A stretch of DNA of 64,000 nucleotides from Lampris incognitus (lineage: Eukaryota; Chordata; Actinopteri; Lampriformes; Lampridae), in NCBI RefSeq assembly GCF_029633865.1, contig NC_079219.1, positions 58,311,350-58,375,349 of the forward strand, in the 5' to 3' direction. Made by a program: the position numbers and the translations under genes. A model generated the notes under the pieces. That model searched no databases. It was not told the DNA's origin and saw only the letters and a list, made by a program, of their open reading frames with translations. The number at the start of each line of letters is the position of its first letter. The stretch's first letter is position 1. Shown one piece after another: positions 11,801-22,548 of this stretch.

Positions 11801-13505
11801 TTCCCCCCAGTCCCCCCCCCCCCCAAACAGGCGCCCCGACTGACCAAAGGAGGTGCTAGTGCAGCGACCAGGACACACACCCACATCCGGCTTCCTACCC
11901 GCAGACACGGCCAATTGTGTCGGTAGGGACGCCTGACCAAGCCGGAGGTAACACGGAGATTCGAACCGGCGATCCCCGTGTTGGTAGGCAACGGAATAGA
12001 GCACTACGCCACCCAGGGACATTTTTTGTGCTGAAATTAAATGTCCCTCCCTTTTCCTTTGTTGTTCACCATAGAAACAAAGCCTCCAGAAGTCACTCTT
12101 GTTTTCAAACAGTCACGATTCGAGTCTTCTGCCCTTCCCATCTTTTCGTTCTCTATAGCCTCATCTCTCACCACTCTCCCCCTTTGCTTTCAAACACCAA
12201 CCGCATTGCTGATGACCTTACATTTAATCTCACATCACTCCTAAATATTTCCTTTGTCTTTATGACTTGCACATTTTTTTTACTTTGTCCGTGGTCCTCC
12301 TTGCAGTTGCCTCCTGTTATCTAAGGTCAACAGCACCAGCACTGGCCAACTGGACAAGCTGGTGTCTCCGGGTCTGCCGGCCCTGACTCTGGAGTCGGAT
12401 GAGGAGCGCTCTGTTCCTCCCCAGAGGGTCAGCACCTTCCGCCCGCGCCCGTACAGCATGGCCGACAGCAACAAGTTCAGCCTGAGGCCTATTGGAAAAG
12501 GTCATGAGTTCGAGTGGATGGGGCCTCCCAGCCGGCCCTCTCTGTCAGTGCTCATGCAAGAGGTACAGCTGCTTCGTTGTAACAGAACTTTAAAACCTTA
12601 ATATCAAATGTGGTTCTCATTTTCCTGTCTCTTCTGCAATGCAGATCTCCTCAGATTCAGCCTCACCGCCACCCTCCCCAACCAGGTAAATATTAGCGCT
12701 GATATACAAGTAATCTGCAGATGTCAGCGATCGCCAGATAATATCATGGCAGGCATTTTCCCCCATCAAATAAGGGACGAGACACCAGACACAAGGTGTT
12801 CAGAAATGGGTGTGATGTTCAACTGTTTGTGTCCGTCCTGAACCAGGACGTAAGTGTGACTAACGCTTCCAGGAATTAGATTTTGTCATAACAGCTGTGG
12901 TGATGTGATGTAAAGTTAACCCAGGATCTTGATACATTAAGATCCTTTGCAAGTATGCAGAGACGTATCAGACATGTCCCTTTTCTGACAGTATTTCCCT
13001 GAGTTGGCCAAACTAGACACCATCTGCCTGTGCAGGCAACGAGTCGAGCGCCTTGGATGTTGGCTGTTGTCACAGCAACAATGACAGTCGCAAAGAACGT
13101 TACAATGTTTCCACGACAACGGCATCAAAATCAAAGACTCAACATCCAAATACTGACGAATGCCCATCTTTAAGTTTCCAGAACCCAAAATGATGTCTAA
13201 AAAATAAACTCATGTGTTCATTTCATAATGATAATCATAAGTCTGAGGAATGCAAGCAAGTCTATGAAACTGCAACCACCAGGTGTTTGGTGTTTTTAAT
13301 TGATGAGTGGCTCACTGATTCATTTGCCGTCGATCAACCAATCGATTAATCGACGGATCGTCTCAGCACTGCAGATAACCATACCTATTAGTGTGCTGTA
13401 TCGTAAACCTTTTGACCGTCCTCTCTTTTCAGGACCAATCCATTCGCTCACATCCGGCTCCGAAAAACTGTCACCAATGACCGCTCTGCTCCCATCATTG
13501 AGTGA
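2378..13505 (+). CDS. baiap2: BAIAP2 (IRSp53) I-BAR/SH3 scaffold protein
   Basis: Membrane-bending adaptor linking Rho GTPases to actin at filopodia and synapses. Fourteen coding exons join in phase (695 aa): 2378-2425, 2796-2871, 3954-4040, 4747-4808, 4994-5065, 5233-5370, 6030-6182, 7150-7326, 7834-8473, 10519-10717, 11351-11416, 12307-12562, 12645-12685, 13433-13505. Residues 1-271 form the IMD (I-BAR) helices, nearly human-like (KGYFDALVKLGELASDSQGS, KKLRRKSQGS). Residues 272-484 are one Ser/Thr/Pro-rich exon. The SH3 spans about 500-560 (GWHYGQ, GWFPFSYT). The C-terminus has NPFAHIRLRKTVTNDRSAP, the family's WH2-like end. An acceptor at 2278 shows a further 5' exon exists. The IMD fits BAIAP2 better than BAIAP2L1 or L2; whether this is the a or b teleost paralogue is not decidable. 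The CRIB core is not found, although the segment just after it (RLSVQE..LLNG) is. Confidence 0.93.
2491..2673. mobile_element. hAT-like MITE in baiap2 intron 1
   Basis: The ends are inverted copies: CAGTGATGTCCAACC at the left and GGTTGGACACCACTG at the right. The next 20 bp, around TTTTCACTCCAACC, are also palindromic. No coding capacity. The flanking 8-bp duplication is poorly preserved, which suggests an old insertion. Confidence 0.6.
3080..3560. repeat. SINE tail plus (AAT)n and A-rich repeat
   Basis: 3120-3200 reads like the common fish SINE tail (AAAGCACTTCGAGTCCTCTG, AAAAAGCACTATATCAATGC). It is followed by (AAT)n and a stretch resembling the reverse of the same kind of tail (AAGCTTTATTAAATAGAAGC, GCAAAGTGCTCTACATTAG). 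All lies in baiap2 intron 2. Confidence 0.45.
6727..7090 (+). repeat. tRNA-headed SINE, alternative tail
   Basis: The head GGTGGCCCAGTCAGCACTGT and TCCTGGGTTCAAAC resemble tRNA A and B boxes. The body GTGTGGAGTTTGCGTGTTCT and GGGTTTCCTCCGGGTGCT matches the family at 21 kb and 30 kb. The tail differs, ending in ACAAAATAAAGTGGC. It lies in baiap2 intron 7, about 60 bp before exon 8. Confidence 0.65.
9449..10312 (-). mobile_element. Tc1-like transposon, internally deleted
   Basis: Inverted ends (TACACC..TCAG.CAAAACA near 9450, and TTTTGGCTGATCGGTGTACA near 10310) enclose transposase pieces on the minus strand. The N-terminal DNA-binding part MGKRKDLSDFETGHIV starts near 10180. The catalytic piece WSDESRF followed by LPGEEMAPGC and GGGSVILWAVFCWETLGPGI is at about 9500-9750. 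The third catalytic region (DNAPCH..NSPDLNPIEHLWD in relatives) is absent, so the 864-bp copy cannot encode a full DD34E enzyme. Situated in baiap2 intron 9. Confidence 0.85.
10740..11030. repeat. Possible MITE with duplicated arm
   Basis: A block (CGGGGTGGCAAGGG, then GGGACACAGTCTTGCCACCC) occurs at 10755-10800 and again at 10945-11000. The right end GATCCGACACTGTG is an approximate inverse of CACAGGCGCGGATC. Possibly a hAT-related non-autonomous element or two partial copies. It sits in baiap2 intron 10. Confidence 0.4.
11598..12020 (-). repeat. tRNA-derived SINE, copy 1
   Basis: On the minus strand it begins with a tRNA-like head (GGTGGCGTAGTGCTCTATTC as A box; CGGTTCGAATCTCC as B box) and runs through a long GC-rich body to a tail reading CAATTGGGCAGAAAAAG. 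CAGGGAC occurs at both borders and may be the target duplication. Relatives are at 17405-17837, 51745-52173 and 52204-52412. Confidence 0.75.
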
Positions 13506-15684
13506 ACCCGGGTCCGTCAGGATGAGGCCGCAGGTGTGAAGTCTTAGATGACACTCAGACTACACCTTAAACTCAACTCTGTTTTTGTTTTTTTCAAATG
13601 TGACACATGTTGAATTTTTGTTTCAGAAGTGTAAACACACACACCAAAAAAAAAAAAAATCTAATTTCTGAACGTGGAGTTGGGCCACTCACACATGAGT
13701 GGCCCAACTCCAGGTATTGAACATGCACGGGTATCTGATGGTGGGTGTTTACAAAAGTGAATGTGAACAGCGAGGTGAGAATGATACATGAGTAAATTGT
13801 ACCCTAGCGAGTCTTGCATCGAGCCCTGCAGTGTGTACACATAGCAGTGTGTACACATAGCAGTGTGTACACACAGCACTGGACTAATGGTGATCTCACG
13901 TTGAGGTGTAGTTTGACCCTGCTGTCGGTGGTATCTTGCTGTGTTTAGCCTTCGGTTGAATTCTGAAGTTATTTTCGCGGTTTATTTTGATCACCTTGGG
14001 AGAACATTTCAAATAAGATGATTTTATTAATTTTAACTGAATGAAGACTTACGAGGCTCGTATCTATAATACCACGCGTCCGAGTGTCAGTGTGTGGCAT
14101 AGTAAAAAAATGATTTATTTTTTTTTAATTCTTAAATAAGTAAAGGCCGATGTGTCGCTTAACACTGAGCTGATTCGTGTTTGCTGACACTTGCGGTTCA
14201 TTTCGTTTGGATGGTTTTAGTCTTTTTGTAGTTCTGAATCTCTGAAAAGAGGAAGAAAATCAAGCCAACTATTAAATCCGAAAACTGTATTTGAATGAAA
14301 TGAGATGAAGGTAGAGATGATAAGACGAGACCTTACCCACATTTAACATGTATAGAAAAATCACTGTAGTGTTAGGAAAGAAAAAAAGCCAGACGAGAGA
14401 AACTACATTTTTATGCCCTTGATACTCTCGGCTACCTTTTAAAGACGCCTCATTGATGACGTACCTGTGTGTCTTGTGTAAATCTGTGCTGTTAGTGAAA
14501 AGCGTAGGTTTTTCCCCGATCACCGCGTGTAGGGACTGGCTCCTCATATCAGGTTGTGTGTCTGTGATGTAGATTCTCCTCAGTGTGAAGCGTCAATGAA
14601 CAGGACAGGCTCCTACTGTAGGTTTCCTTCCCAGGATAGCGTTTCCAGGATCGCTCCCGGCGACGGCGGTTCGGGAGCTTGGAACGTGCGTTTTCGTTTC
14701 CTCTCGTAGAATTATTCAAGCCATGTTTTTTTTTCTTCCTATTTGAAGGTTTTTGCTTGACATTCTGCAGCCTTCACGTTTTAACTCTGCATATTAAAAT
14801 GTTTTAAAGTTTATTTTGCAGAATATGGACAGTTTGTGAAACAGGAAGATGAGTAGTTCATTTTGACGCTGTACGATTTGCTTAGGAAATGTCTAAAATC
14901 ATCGTAAAGTAAATAAGGTATTTTCTGCTGCTGTAAAATCGCACAGTTTGTGTTTTGTGAGCGTAGGTCAGACTGACGTCAGTACGTTCAGTCTGAACTG
15001 AGTAGACGGATGAACATTTTACCTACTGACCTGAAAATAACAACTGTAAAAAAAAATTTGTTTTAAAAAAAAGGAAGAGAGACACATGCTGTCCTAAACC
15101 TTATAAGCATACTGTTGGAGTTTCAGACCGTCATCTGCAGATTTAGGGGAATGATGGAGACTTGTAGTTCAGTTTTTCCAGTGGGATCAGAGAGGGAAAT
15201 CCTCGCCATGCCTTTGCTCGGTGTGGAGAAACCGCTACGAGGAAATGCATTCGCCGGCTTCACGGAGGCGAGCAGGAGTGGGTCCCTCTGATGGGTAACA
15301 TCTGAGGGTTTGGATGTGTGACTTGTGGTAAGAGAAGTGTCCTTCAGAGGGTGAGAGAGGGAGCGTGTGTCTGAGGGCCGAAGGCGTTGGGAGTGAGGGA
15401 TCTCAGTGCTTAGTCTTTTCGAATTTGTATCTTCTAGATTGATTTTCAGTCCCAAACCTGAAGCTAGACAACACCTAGCTGGAGCTGTAGTTGCATGTTT
15501 ACCAATCAGACACTGCAGAATCTTCTAGAGGGATGAGACGGCCAAGACTGATGATAGGCTTGCATGTTTACCGGGGAAATGATGACTGTGAAGGTGATGA
15601 AGAAAGTTTTAGGGAGGTTGAACAGTGTCTGAGCAAGTGTTAATGGTAAACTAGAGATATCGAAATAGTATTTTGCTCTGCCTC
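13506..15684 (+). other. Probable baiap2 3' UTR and downstream flank
   Basis: No exon of another gene is recognised. A perfect hairpin lies at 13675-13712. An 18-bp motif (GCAGTGTGTACACATA) is repeated three times near 13828-13880. The rest is AT-rich with poly(A)/poly(T) runs at 13648, 14105 and 15048. No canonical AATAAA was found close to the stop, so the transcript end is unresolved. Confidence 0.4.
13675..13712. repeat. Perfect 17-bp inverted repeat (hairpin)
   Basis: The arms TGGAGTTGGGCCACTCA and TGAGTGGCCCAACTCCA are exact complements separated by CACA. It lies 170 bp after the baiap2 stop codon and would fold as a very stable RNA stem on either strand. Confidence 0.9.
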
Positions 15685-16089
15685 CCCAGATAGCATCTGG
15701 ATGTGGGCCACTTCAGGCGATGATGCGGCACTGATGGCCTTCTTCTGGCCCTGACAAAATGGATGTGAGCCTGAAGTGGTCCATAAGTATAACAGCAAAT
15801 ATGGCCCAAATATGCCAAATCCCATGTGGGCCTTTTTTGGCAAAGATGCGGTGCTCTGGGCAACATGTGATCTGGATGTGACCCTGAAGTGGCCCGTGTG
15901 GTAAATGGTGAATATGGCCCAAATATCACAAAACAGATATGGGCCACCTTTGGCAAATATGTGGCACATGCGGCATTGCTATGGCTTGGTTCTGGCCCAG
16001 ATCTGGCAAACGGGAGCAGACCGCCCAAGTGCCATCATTCCACGTGGTATGTGGGGCGGGTCCGGGCCACAGCAGTTCTGCTATCTGGG
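15685..16089. mobile_element. Non-autonomous DNA element with CCCAGATAGCA ends
   Basis: Eleven-base perfect terminal inverts, CCCAGATAGCA and TGCTATCTGGG, bound 405 bp. The interior repeats short TGGCCCAAATAT and TTTGGCAAA-type motifs. The long open frames inside are by-products of this repetition. The superfamily is not clear from the ends. Confidence 0.65.
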
Positions 16090-16729
16090 TTGCAGCTCTT
16101 TAGGGTCACCTAGCAAACTGTTGAACAGTGAAATATGTGTGTTTAAAGTGAGACGGTTTGTGTTCCTGTCCTAATAAGTGTGTCTACGTTTTATCATCAG
16201 TGTTCTGACATGGACTTACTGTGATCTCTTCGCACCTCGTTGCACTCAAGAGGTGGCTAACACACACACACACACACACACATTGTATAAAATAGCTTCG
16301 GCACAGGACACAACTTACTCTGACTTATTAATGATGTTGCAGAAATGTATTTAGCTCATGCTTACTTATGCTTGAAAGAAGTGTTTTTTAAAAAAAACTC
16401 ATCAAATGCTCTGACTTTTACTTGGCTGTTTTTGTTTTTTGTTTTCTCTTTTTTTCATGAAGTGATACTTCACTTTGGTAGAAGGTTTACTTTTTAGTGC
16501 GTGCACCAGCATAGAAGGGCAATGGCTGTCACTACCCGATCCGTACCGGGAACCCAGTTTGTTCAAACCGGACCTAACCACGCTTGCCTTGCGCCAGCCA
16601 ACAACGACAACGCTGCACATACGTAGAACAAGTCGGGTTTCCGGTGCGGGTCGCACGCGGGAGAAGTTTGCCTTCAGGGCTTTCTGCCAGGACGTTTCCG
16701 GTCTAACAGAAGCGTTCAGTCGACTCTGT

Positions 16730-17133
16730 GCATAACTGTAGTCCACTGACTTCCGGTTTCTACTGCAGCGGTCATGCCAGTTTCCTGTTTGTTGGCGTGT
16801 GCTATTGACAATGGTATATTTGTCACGATGCCTGCAAGATTTACCGAGGATAAATGTCAACCACATGCACAGAACTGCCGACAAACTTAACGGGTGAAAA
16901 GTTTCGGGTTGTACATATCAAGTTACAGACGGATGGAAGTAACTTTTCACCCATTTGCTGGTAGGTGCAGGTGAAAGTTTGTCGACAGTTGTGTGCATGT
17001 GGTTGACATTTATCCATGGTGAAACTTGCAGGCATCGTGACAAATATACAATTGTCAATAGCACACGCCAACAAACAGGAATCTGGTGTGACCACTGCAG
17101 TAGAAACCAGAAGTCAGTGGACTACAGTCATGC
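16730..17133. repeat. Long inverted repeat (fold-back element)
   Basis: The left arm (about 16730-16907) and right arm (about 16940-17133) are inverted copies over about 170 bp at roughly 90% identity. Shared blocks include TAGTCCACTGACTT, TTGTTGGCGTGTGCTATTG, TTTGTCACGATGCCTGCAAG and ATAAATGTCAACCACATGCA. The spacer is short and unrelated. This is the structure of a fold-back MITE. Confidence 0.85.
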
Positions 17134-17404
17134 AGAATGCATTAAGGTTAGGATTAGGTTGAGGGCGAGGTTAGGGGACGGTTAGCTATCGGTTGAGGTG
17201 AACGTTAGGCTCAGGTGAAGTTGAGGTTAGGTGACGTTTAGGCAAGTTCAATGAATTTGGCAGAAAGCCCCGAGGCCAAACTTGTCCCGTGTGCTACAGC
17301 TCGGGGGATTTACAATGGCAGTCGGCCTCCAACATTTGTCATCTTGCTGATCTGTCTACACTGGCATTTAGAGCTTTCCACCAACCTCTCCTTTTTTTTT
17401 GATC

Positions 17405-17837
17405 CCCCCCCACCCTACTTTTTCTCCCCAATTGTATCCGGCCATTTACCCCACTCTTCCGAGCCGTCCCGGTCGCTGCTCCACCCCCTCTGCTGATCCG
17501 GGGAGGGCTGCAGACTACCATATGCCTCCTCCCACACATGTGGAGTCGCCAGCCGCTTCTTTTCACCTGACAGTGAGGAGTTTCTCCAGGGGGACATAGC
17601 GCATGGGAGGATCACGCTATTCCCCCCAGTCCCCCCCCCCGAACAGGCGCCCCAACCGATCAGAGGCGGCGCTGGTGCAGCGACCAGGACACATACCCAC
17701 ATCTGGCTTCCCACCCGCAGACACGGCCAATTGTATCTGTAGGGACGCCCGACCAAGGCAGAGGTAACACGGGGATTCGAACCAACGATCCCCGTGTTGG
17801 TAGGCAACGGAATAAACCGCTAAGCTACTCGGACACC
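17405..17837 (-). repeat. tRNA-derived SINE, copy 2
   Basis: Same family and orientation as the copy at 11598-12020: head TAGCTTAGCGGTTTATTCCG, B box GGTTCGAATCCCC, body GAAAAGAAGCGGCTGGCGAC, and tail CCGGATACAATTGGGGAG. Flanked on the left by degenerate GGTTAGG-type repeats at 17145-17245. Confidence 0.75.
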
Positions 17838-18162
17838 CTCCACCAACCTCTTGAAACACAGCAAGAGTAGAAGTGAGACCGTGGGCACAAACGGACATGT
17901 CATTGCCTTGGTTCTGACGCGGGTGAGAAAGTTGAGGGTGGGATTTATCCTAGATGAAGTTATTTAAAGTGAAATTAAGTTTGTGGTCGTCGCCATGCCT
18001 CACATGTGTGCTTCACTAGTCATGAAATGCCGGCTTGTTGGAGGTTCAAACAATTCTGCCAGAGTGAAATATTGATTTATGACTGCACACTGTTCTCCAC
18101 AGCTGTTTTATTCTGAATATATTCCAACGGTGTTGTTCAACTGTATTCTTGGTTGTATCACT

Positions 18163-18418
18163 ATGAAACACTACAGAAGACATATGTAGACTATGGAAGA
18201 CATCTCATGAGAATATGAAACACTACAGAAGACATATGTAGACTATGGAAGACATCTCATGAGAATATGAAACACTACAGAAGACATATGTAGACTATGG
18301 AAGACACCTCATGAGAATATGAAACACTACAGAAGACATGTAGACTATGGAAGACACCTCATGAGAATATGAAACACTACAGAAGACATATGTAGACTAT
18401 GGAAGACATCTCATGAGA
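18163..18418. repeat. 52-bp minisatellite, about 5 copies
   Basis: Five head-to-tail units beginning ATGAAACACTACAGAAGACA and ending CATCTCATGAGAAT. They are almost identical; one unit lacks two bases and two carry a T-to-C change. Non-coding. Confidence 0.95.
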
Positions 18419-18419
18419 G

Positions 18420-19402
18420 GTATTGCTGGGGAAAACACTCCTTGCCTGAAATACTGAGCGTTGACATGTTTTGAAATAAATATGCTATGAAAAACAGTAA
18501 AGCAAATCTCCAGTTCTGCTAACATTTTTAAGAAGCAAACCAGGGATACCGTTGGTCCGTCTACTAGTGTGGGGTGTCATTATCAGTAAAGTTTACACAA
18601 GAACAAGGGGGACAATTACTGCATACATGTAAATTAACAAATTGGCCACACGTTCTTCCGTATACAAGCAGCACGAGGGGAACTTTCTGAGTGCTGTTGT
18701 GTGATATGGTGACGCTATCACTACGGGCCTATTGTTTAAAGAGATTCATGCAGTATCGCATCATATCATAACTGTTCACTAACGTAACACAGTGAGTACA
18801 AGGAAAGAAATGCATTTAATGCAGTGCAGCGTTAAACTAATTCCAGGTTGTCAACCTGAGCCTCTTGAAGGATCAGTTGTGTTCACCCGTAGTTTCAAAA
18901 CTCTGGGTGCTGCAGCAAGCAGAAACCTCAGCTTTGGACAGCTATGCTTCCTTTACAACGAGCCTGACACTGGTGTTCAGCTTAGTTTCTGCAGGCATCT
19001 GAGATGTAACGGTCACACAGTATTACAACGGCCTTGCAGTGGACACCAAGATTTTCTGTGGCCTTGTAAGCATCAAATCTGTTAAAACTTAAAGGGCGTC
19101 AACCTCCCCGAACATTTACTTTACTCTGAAACAGCCAGACGAGGCTCATTGTGGTCAATGTAGCTCCAGTAAAGATGTCCCACGAAATTCAAGTTATTCA
19201 GTGCATTTTTTCTTTTTTTAGCAAATTTCTCGATATTCTGATTTAAAATTTAGCAGAGACCATGTTTGTCAAGAAGTTTGTAGAACAAACAAAGCAGTCT
19301 ATTTTTATTAATTTTCCCAAACACACTACTACTGTGCAATACACTGGCTGTCACATGTAGTCACGTTTTCTGGAATCATGTCAGCAAATTGCTTTAGGGT
19401 GC

Positions 19403-19433
<31 letters not shown>

Positions 19434-19770
19434 TATGCACATATTTATGTAATGTTACTGTAATTTTTACAAATATGAAATCAATAAAAATTTGCAGGAC
19501 AAAAAGTGTGGCGTTTTGTGAGGATTTTACATGAAAAACACCTTCAGTCAGATGGGGGCGTGCCAGTTAGTTATGTCAGCTGGTGTCATGTTCGAGTGAA
19601 ATGAAAACCTGCATACACATGGCTCTCAGAGGCAAGTGATTATTATCACGACTCTAAAGTTTATCACTGGGGTAAGAGTGCAAAAACATGTATTCAGTCC
19701 AAATTCAGAGAACGTATGATCCAAACAAACAAGTATCATGGACAAGAATTATATTAAATAGACAGAATTT
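18420..19770. other. Intergenic DNA between baiap2 and ndufa3
   Basis: No exon or recognised repeat apart from an (AT)n run at about 19401-19437. The open frame at 18792-19085 has no family resemblance and no splice-site context. Confidence 0.45.
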
Positions 19771-19776
19771 TTTATT
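19771..19776 (-). terminator. ndufa3: ndufa3 polyadenylation signal
   Basis: TTTATT on the plus strand is AATAAA on the minus strand, 63 bp past the ndufa3 stop. Distance and orientation suit a short 3' UTR. Confidence 0.6.
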
Positions 19777-19838
19777 GTGGGTCACTGACATGTGGAGCAG
19801 CTATGCAGACGGGAACAGGCAGAGCACAGGATCTGAAG

Positions 19839-22457
19839 TTAGAGGTTTTTCAGCCACTCTAGGTTTGGTCCCTTTGGTTCACAGGGATGGGCTGGGACAT
19901 CTGGCATGTTTCCATCGTCTCGCACAGGAACTGTGGCAGAAGATACAGAAGGCAGTTTGAATGCCTGGTGGAGCAGATATTAAAGCCACCGATAACTTGG
20001 CTCACATTTTAAAAATGTCTATACGATATTAAAGATGTGCGATTTAAGAAGCATTACCCAAAGTTTCAATAAACAACCTCACCTCACCTAGGGCGTCCAG
20101 GTGAGGTCAGTAAACAAGCACAATTAAAAATAATTCAAAACGCTGGCTTACGGGCTAGAGTCTGCCTGCCAGGACAGTGTGGGCATGGTCGATCATATAA
20201 TGAGCGATATTGGTGACTTGCAAGCAATGTAAACAATCAACCCAACGATACGGCGGTCAGTGAGAGCTGGTTAGCACTCTGCTATTCATGGCAGAATTAG
20301 CTAGGACTGGCATGGTGCCGCCATGCATGTTTTATTCAACAGACAGCAGTTTTCCTGAGGATTATCTATAAGCAGGAAACTGACAACTTCACAACTGACT
20401 GGTATACAAGATCCCCAGATTACCTGACGTCAGTAACCTCCATGTTAGTTCTGCCTAACTCAAAGCGGTGATATGAGAACAAAGAAAACTCATAAGCTAA
20501 ACTGATGTATTTTGCTGTCAGTATGTCTACACAAGACCCTGTTATGTTAAGAAGCTAATTAAAGAAATCGATTTTTAAGATTTTAAAGTATATGATTAAA
20601 TCTCCTAAACGGGTGGTTTAACAAGCTGCTTCACCTCTGTACAACATCTTAGGGGAGGTGTATTAGAAAATAAAGAGGAATGTGTGTAAAATAACCATTT
20701 TTACCTGGGTAGTTGTATGGCGTAGCTTGGTTTATCATTGCTGAATACTTTGTGAGGGGACTGACAAATGGCAGCACAAGCCCTGAGGAAACAGAGGTCA
20801 TACATTTGATATTTTTCAATTTGAGCTCATTTCCACAGTACAGCCATTTTGCCTTGTTGCCTTTTAATCAAACATCTGAAAGTAAATGTTTGAGACATTA
20901 CTGAATAGGAGACGGTCAAGACAATAATCAGCAATCAGACAAATTATAAACTAATACGAATGCATTCGAAATTGGAGTTTTGGGGGGAAGTCTATGGCGA
21001 GATCTACACAGTAATAATAATAATAATAATAATCCATCCATTATCCGAACCGCTTATCCTGCTCTCAGGGTCGCAGGGATGCTGGAGCCTATCCCAGCAG
21101 TCATTGGGTGGCAGGCGGGGAGACACCCTGGACAGGCTGCCAGACCATCACACAGGGCTGAGACACACACACACACACACACACACCTAGGGGCCATGTT
21201 TAGTACGGCCGACTCAGCTGACCTACATGTCTTTGGACTGTGGGAGGAAACCGGAGCAACTGGAGGAAACCCACACAGACACGGGGAGAACTTGCACACT
21301 CCACACAGAGGACGACCCGGGACGACCCCCAAGGTTGGACTACCCCGGGGCTCAAACCCAGGACCTTCTTGCTGTGAGGCAACCGTGCTAACAACTGTGC
21401 CACCGTGCCGCCATAATAAATTTTTTTTTTTTTGTGAAGCACTTTGGCAATTTTAGAAAAGTGCTATATAAACATTAGGTAACACTTTAGTATGGGGAAC
21501 ATAAAAAAACTTAATTACTAGTGAATTAGTAATGATCAAGATGTCACTTTAGTATGGGGAACATATTCTAAGTAACAAAAACTTAATTTACAGTAATGTA
21601 ACACTATGAACACTTGTAGTTTTGTGTTTTGTTATGTAAGAACAGACCATATTCATTAAGTGTTAGTAAGGGAGAATAACTCTTCTTGTGGTACTACCAC
21701 CTTATAAAGGCCACACTAAGCAAAGCATATTGAGATGGTACTACTAATAAGCAATACTTCTGAGGTTATAGAGGGAAAACTCATAGTTAATGGCTTACTG
21801 GTTGTATAATAAGGCCATGCAGAATAAGGCATTAATGAGTACATAATAATGACCAATTAAGAGCCAACATGTTGCTAATTTGCATGCTAATAAGCACCTA
21901 ATTAATGGTGACTACGTTCCTCATACTTAAGTGTTACCAAATGTTATTATCAGTAATAATTTATAATGCCACAAAGTGCTTCACAAAAAAATAAAACCTG
22001 AAAGATGTCATATCTGCTGTCATATCTGTCAGTAAAGCATGAGAAAACTTGGAGAAGCTAATTCACACACCCACGTTCAAAATGTGCAGTTACAGACAAT
22101 GCACAGACGTGTAGGTCCATTCTTGGGACGAATGCCACATAGAAGCAACAGACATTTTCACATGCAAGTTAATATTTTGAGCATCTCGAACATCGTTTGC
22201 TGAATGGCCTCAATTCTCTAAGGACCCGGTGTAAAGCCTAACGCTTAAACACGCTGCAGCTAGACGGCGGTGGGGGGTAACGACGTTGCCCCCTTAACTT
22301 AGTTGACACAAGCGTATTTTAACGCCAATTAAACACACGGAAAGCAAGCAAGCGCCTCACCCACAAGCGCCACCGTGCAAGAGGTGACGATCACCGGCTC
22401 CTTGTTCCAGGCGTTCTTCAGGAAGGCTCCGACCCCTGGACACACAAGGAGGCAGCG

Positions 22458-22548
<91 letters not shown>

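Noticed and set aside
11940-12020. tRNA gene candidate (B box GGTTCGAA)
   Set aside because: It is the head of a SINE with a long tail; the cloverleaf is incomplete and near-identical heads recur at 17.8, 52.1 and 52.4 kb.
2378-13505. Naming this gene baiap2l1 or baiap2l2
   Set aside because: The IMD blocks (KGYFDALVKLGELASDSQGS, LFQMAEVHRQIQ) match BAIAP2 and differ clearly from both BAIAP2L proteins.
15640-16174. Several overlapping 70-125 codon frames
   Set aside because: They arise from the internal repeats of a MITE and lack splice or start context.
18163-18418. Five regular 52-bp repeats
   Set aside because: Plain minisatellite; no unique spacers and no coding potential.
18792-19085. 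97-codon plus-strand frame
   Set aside because: No similarity to a known family that I can see and no splice or promoter context; treated as chance.
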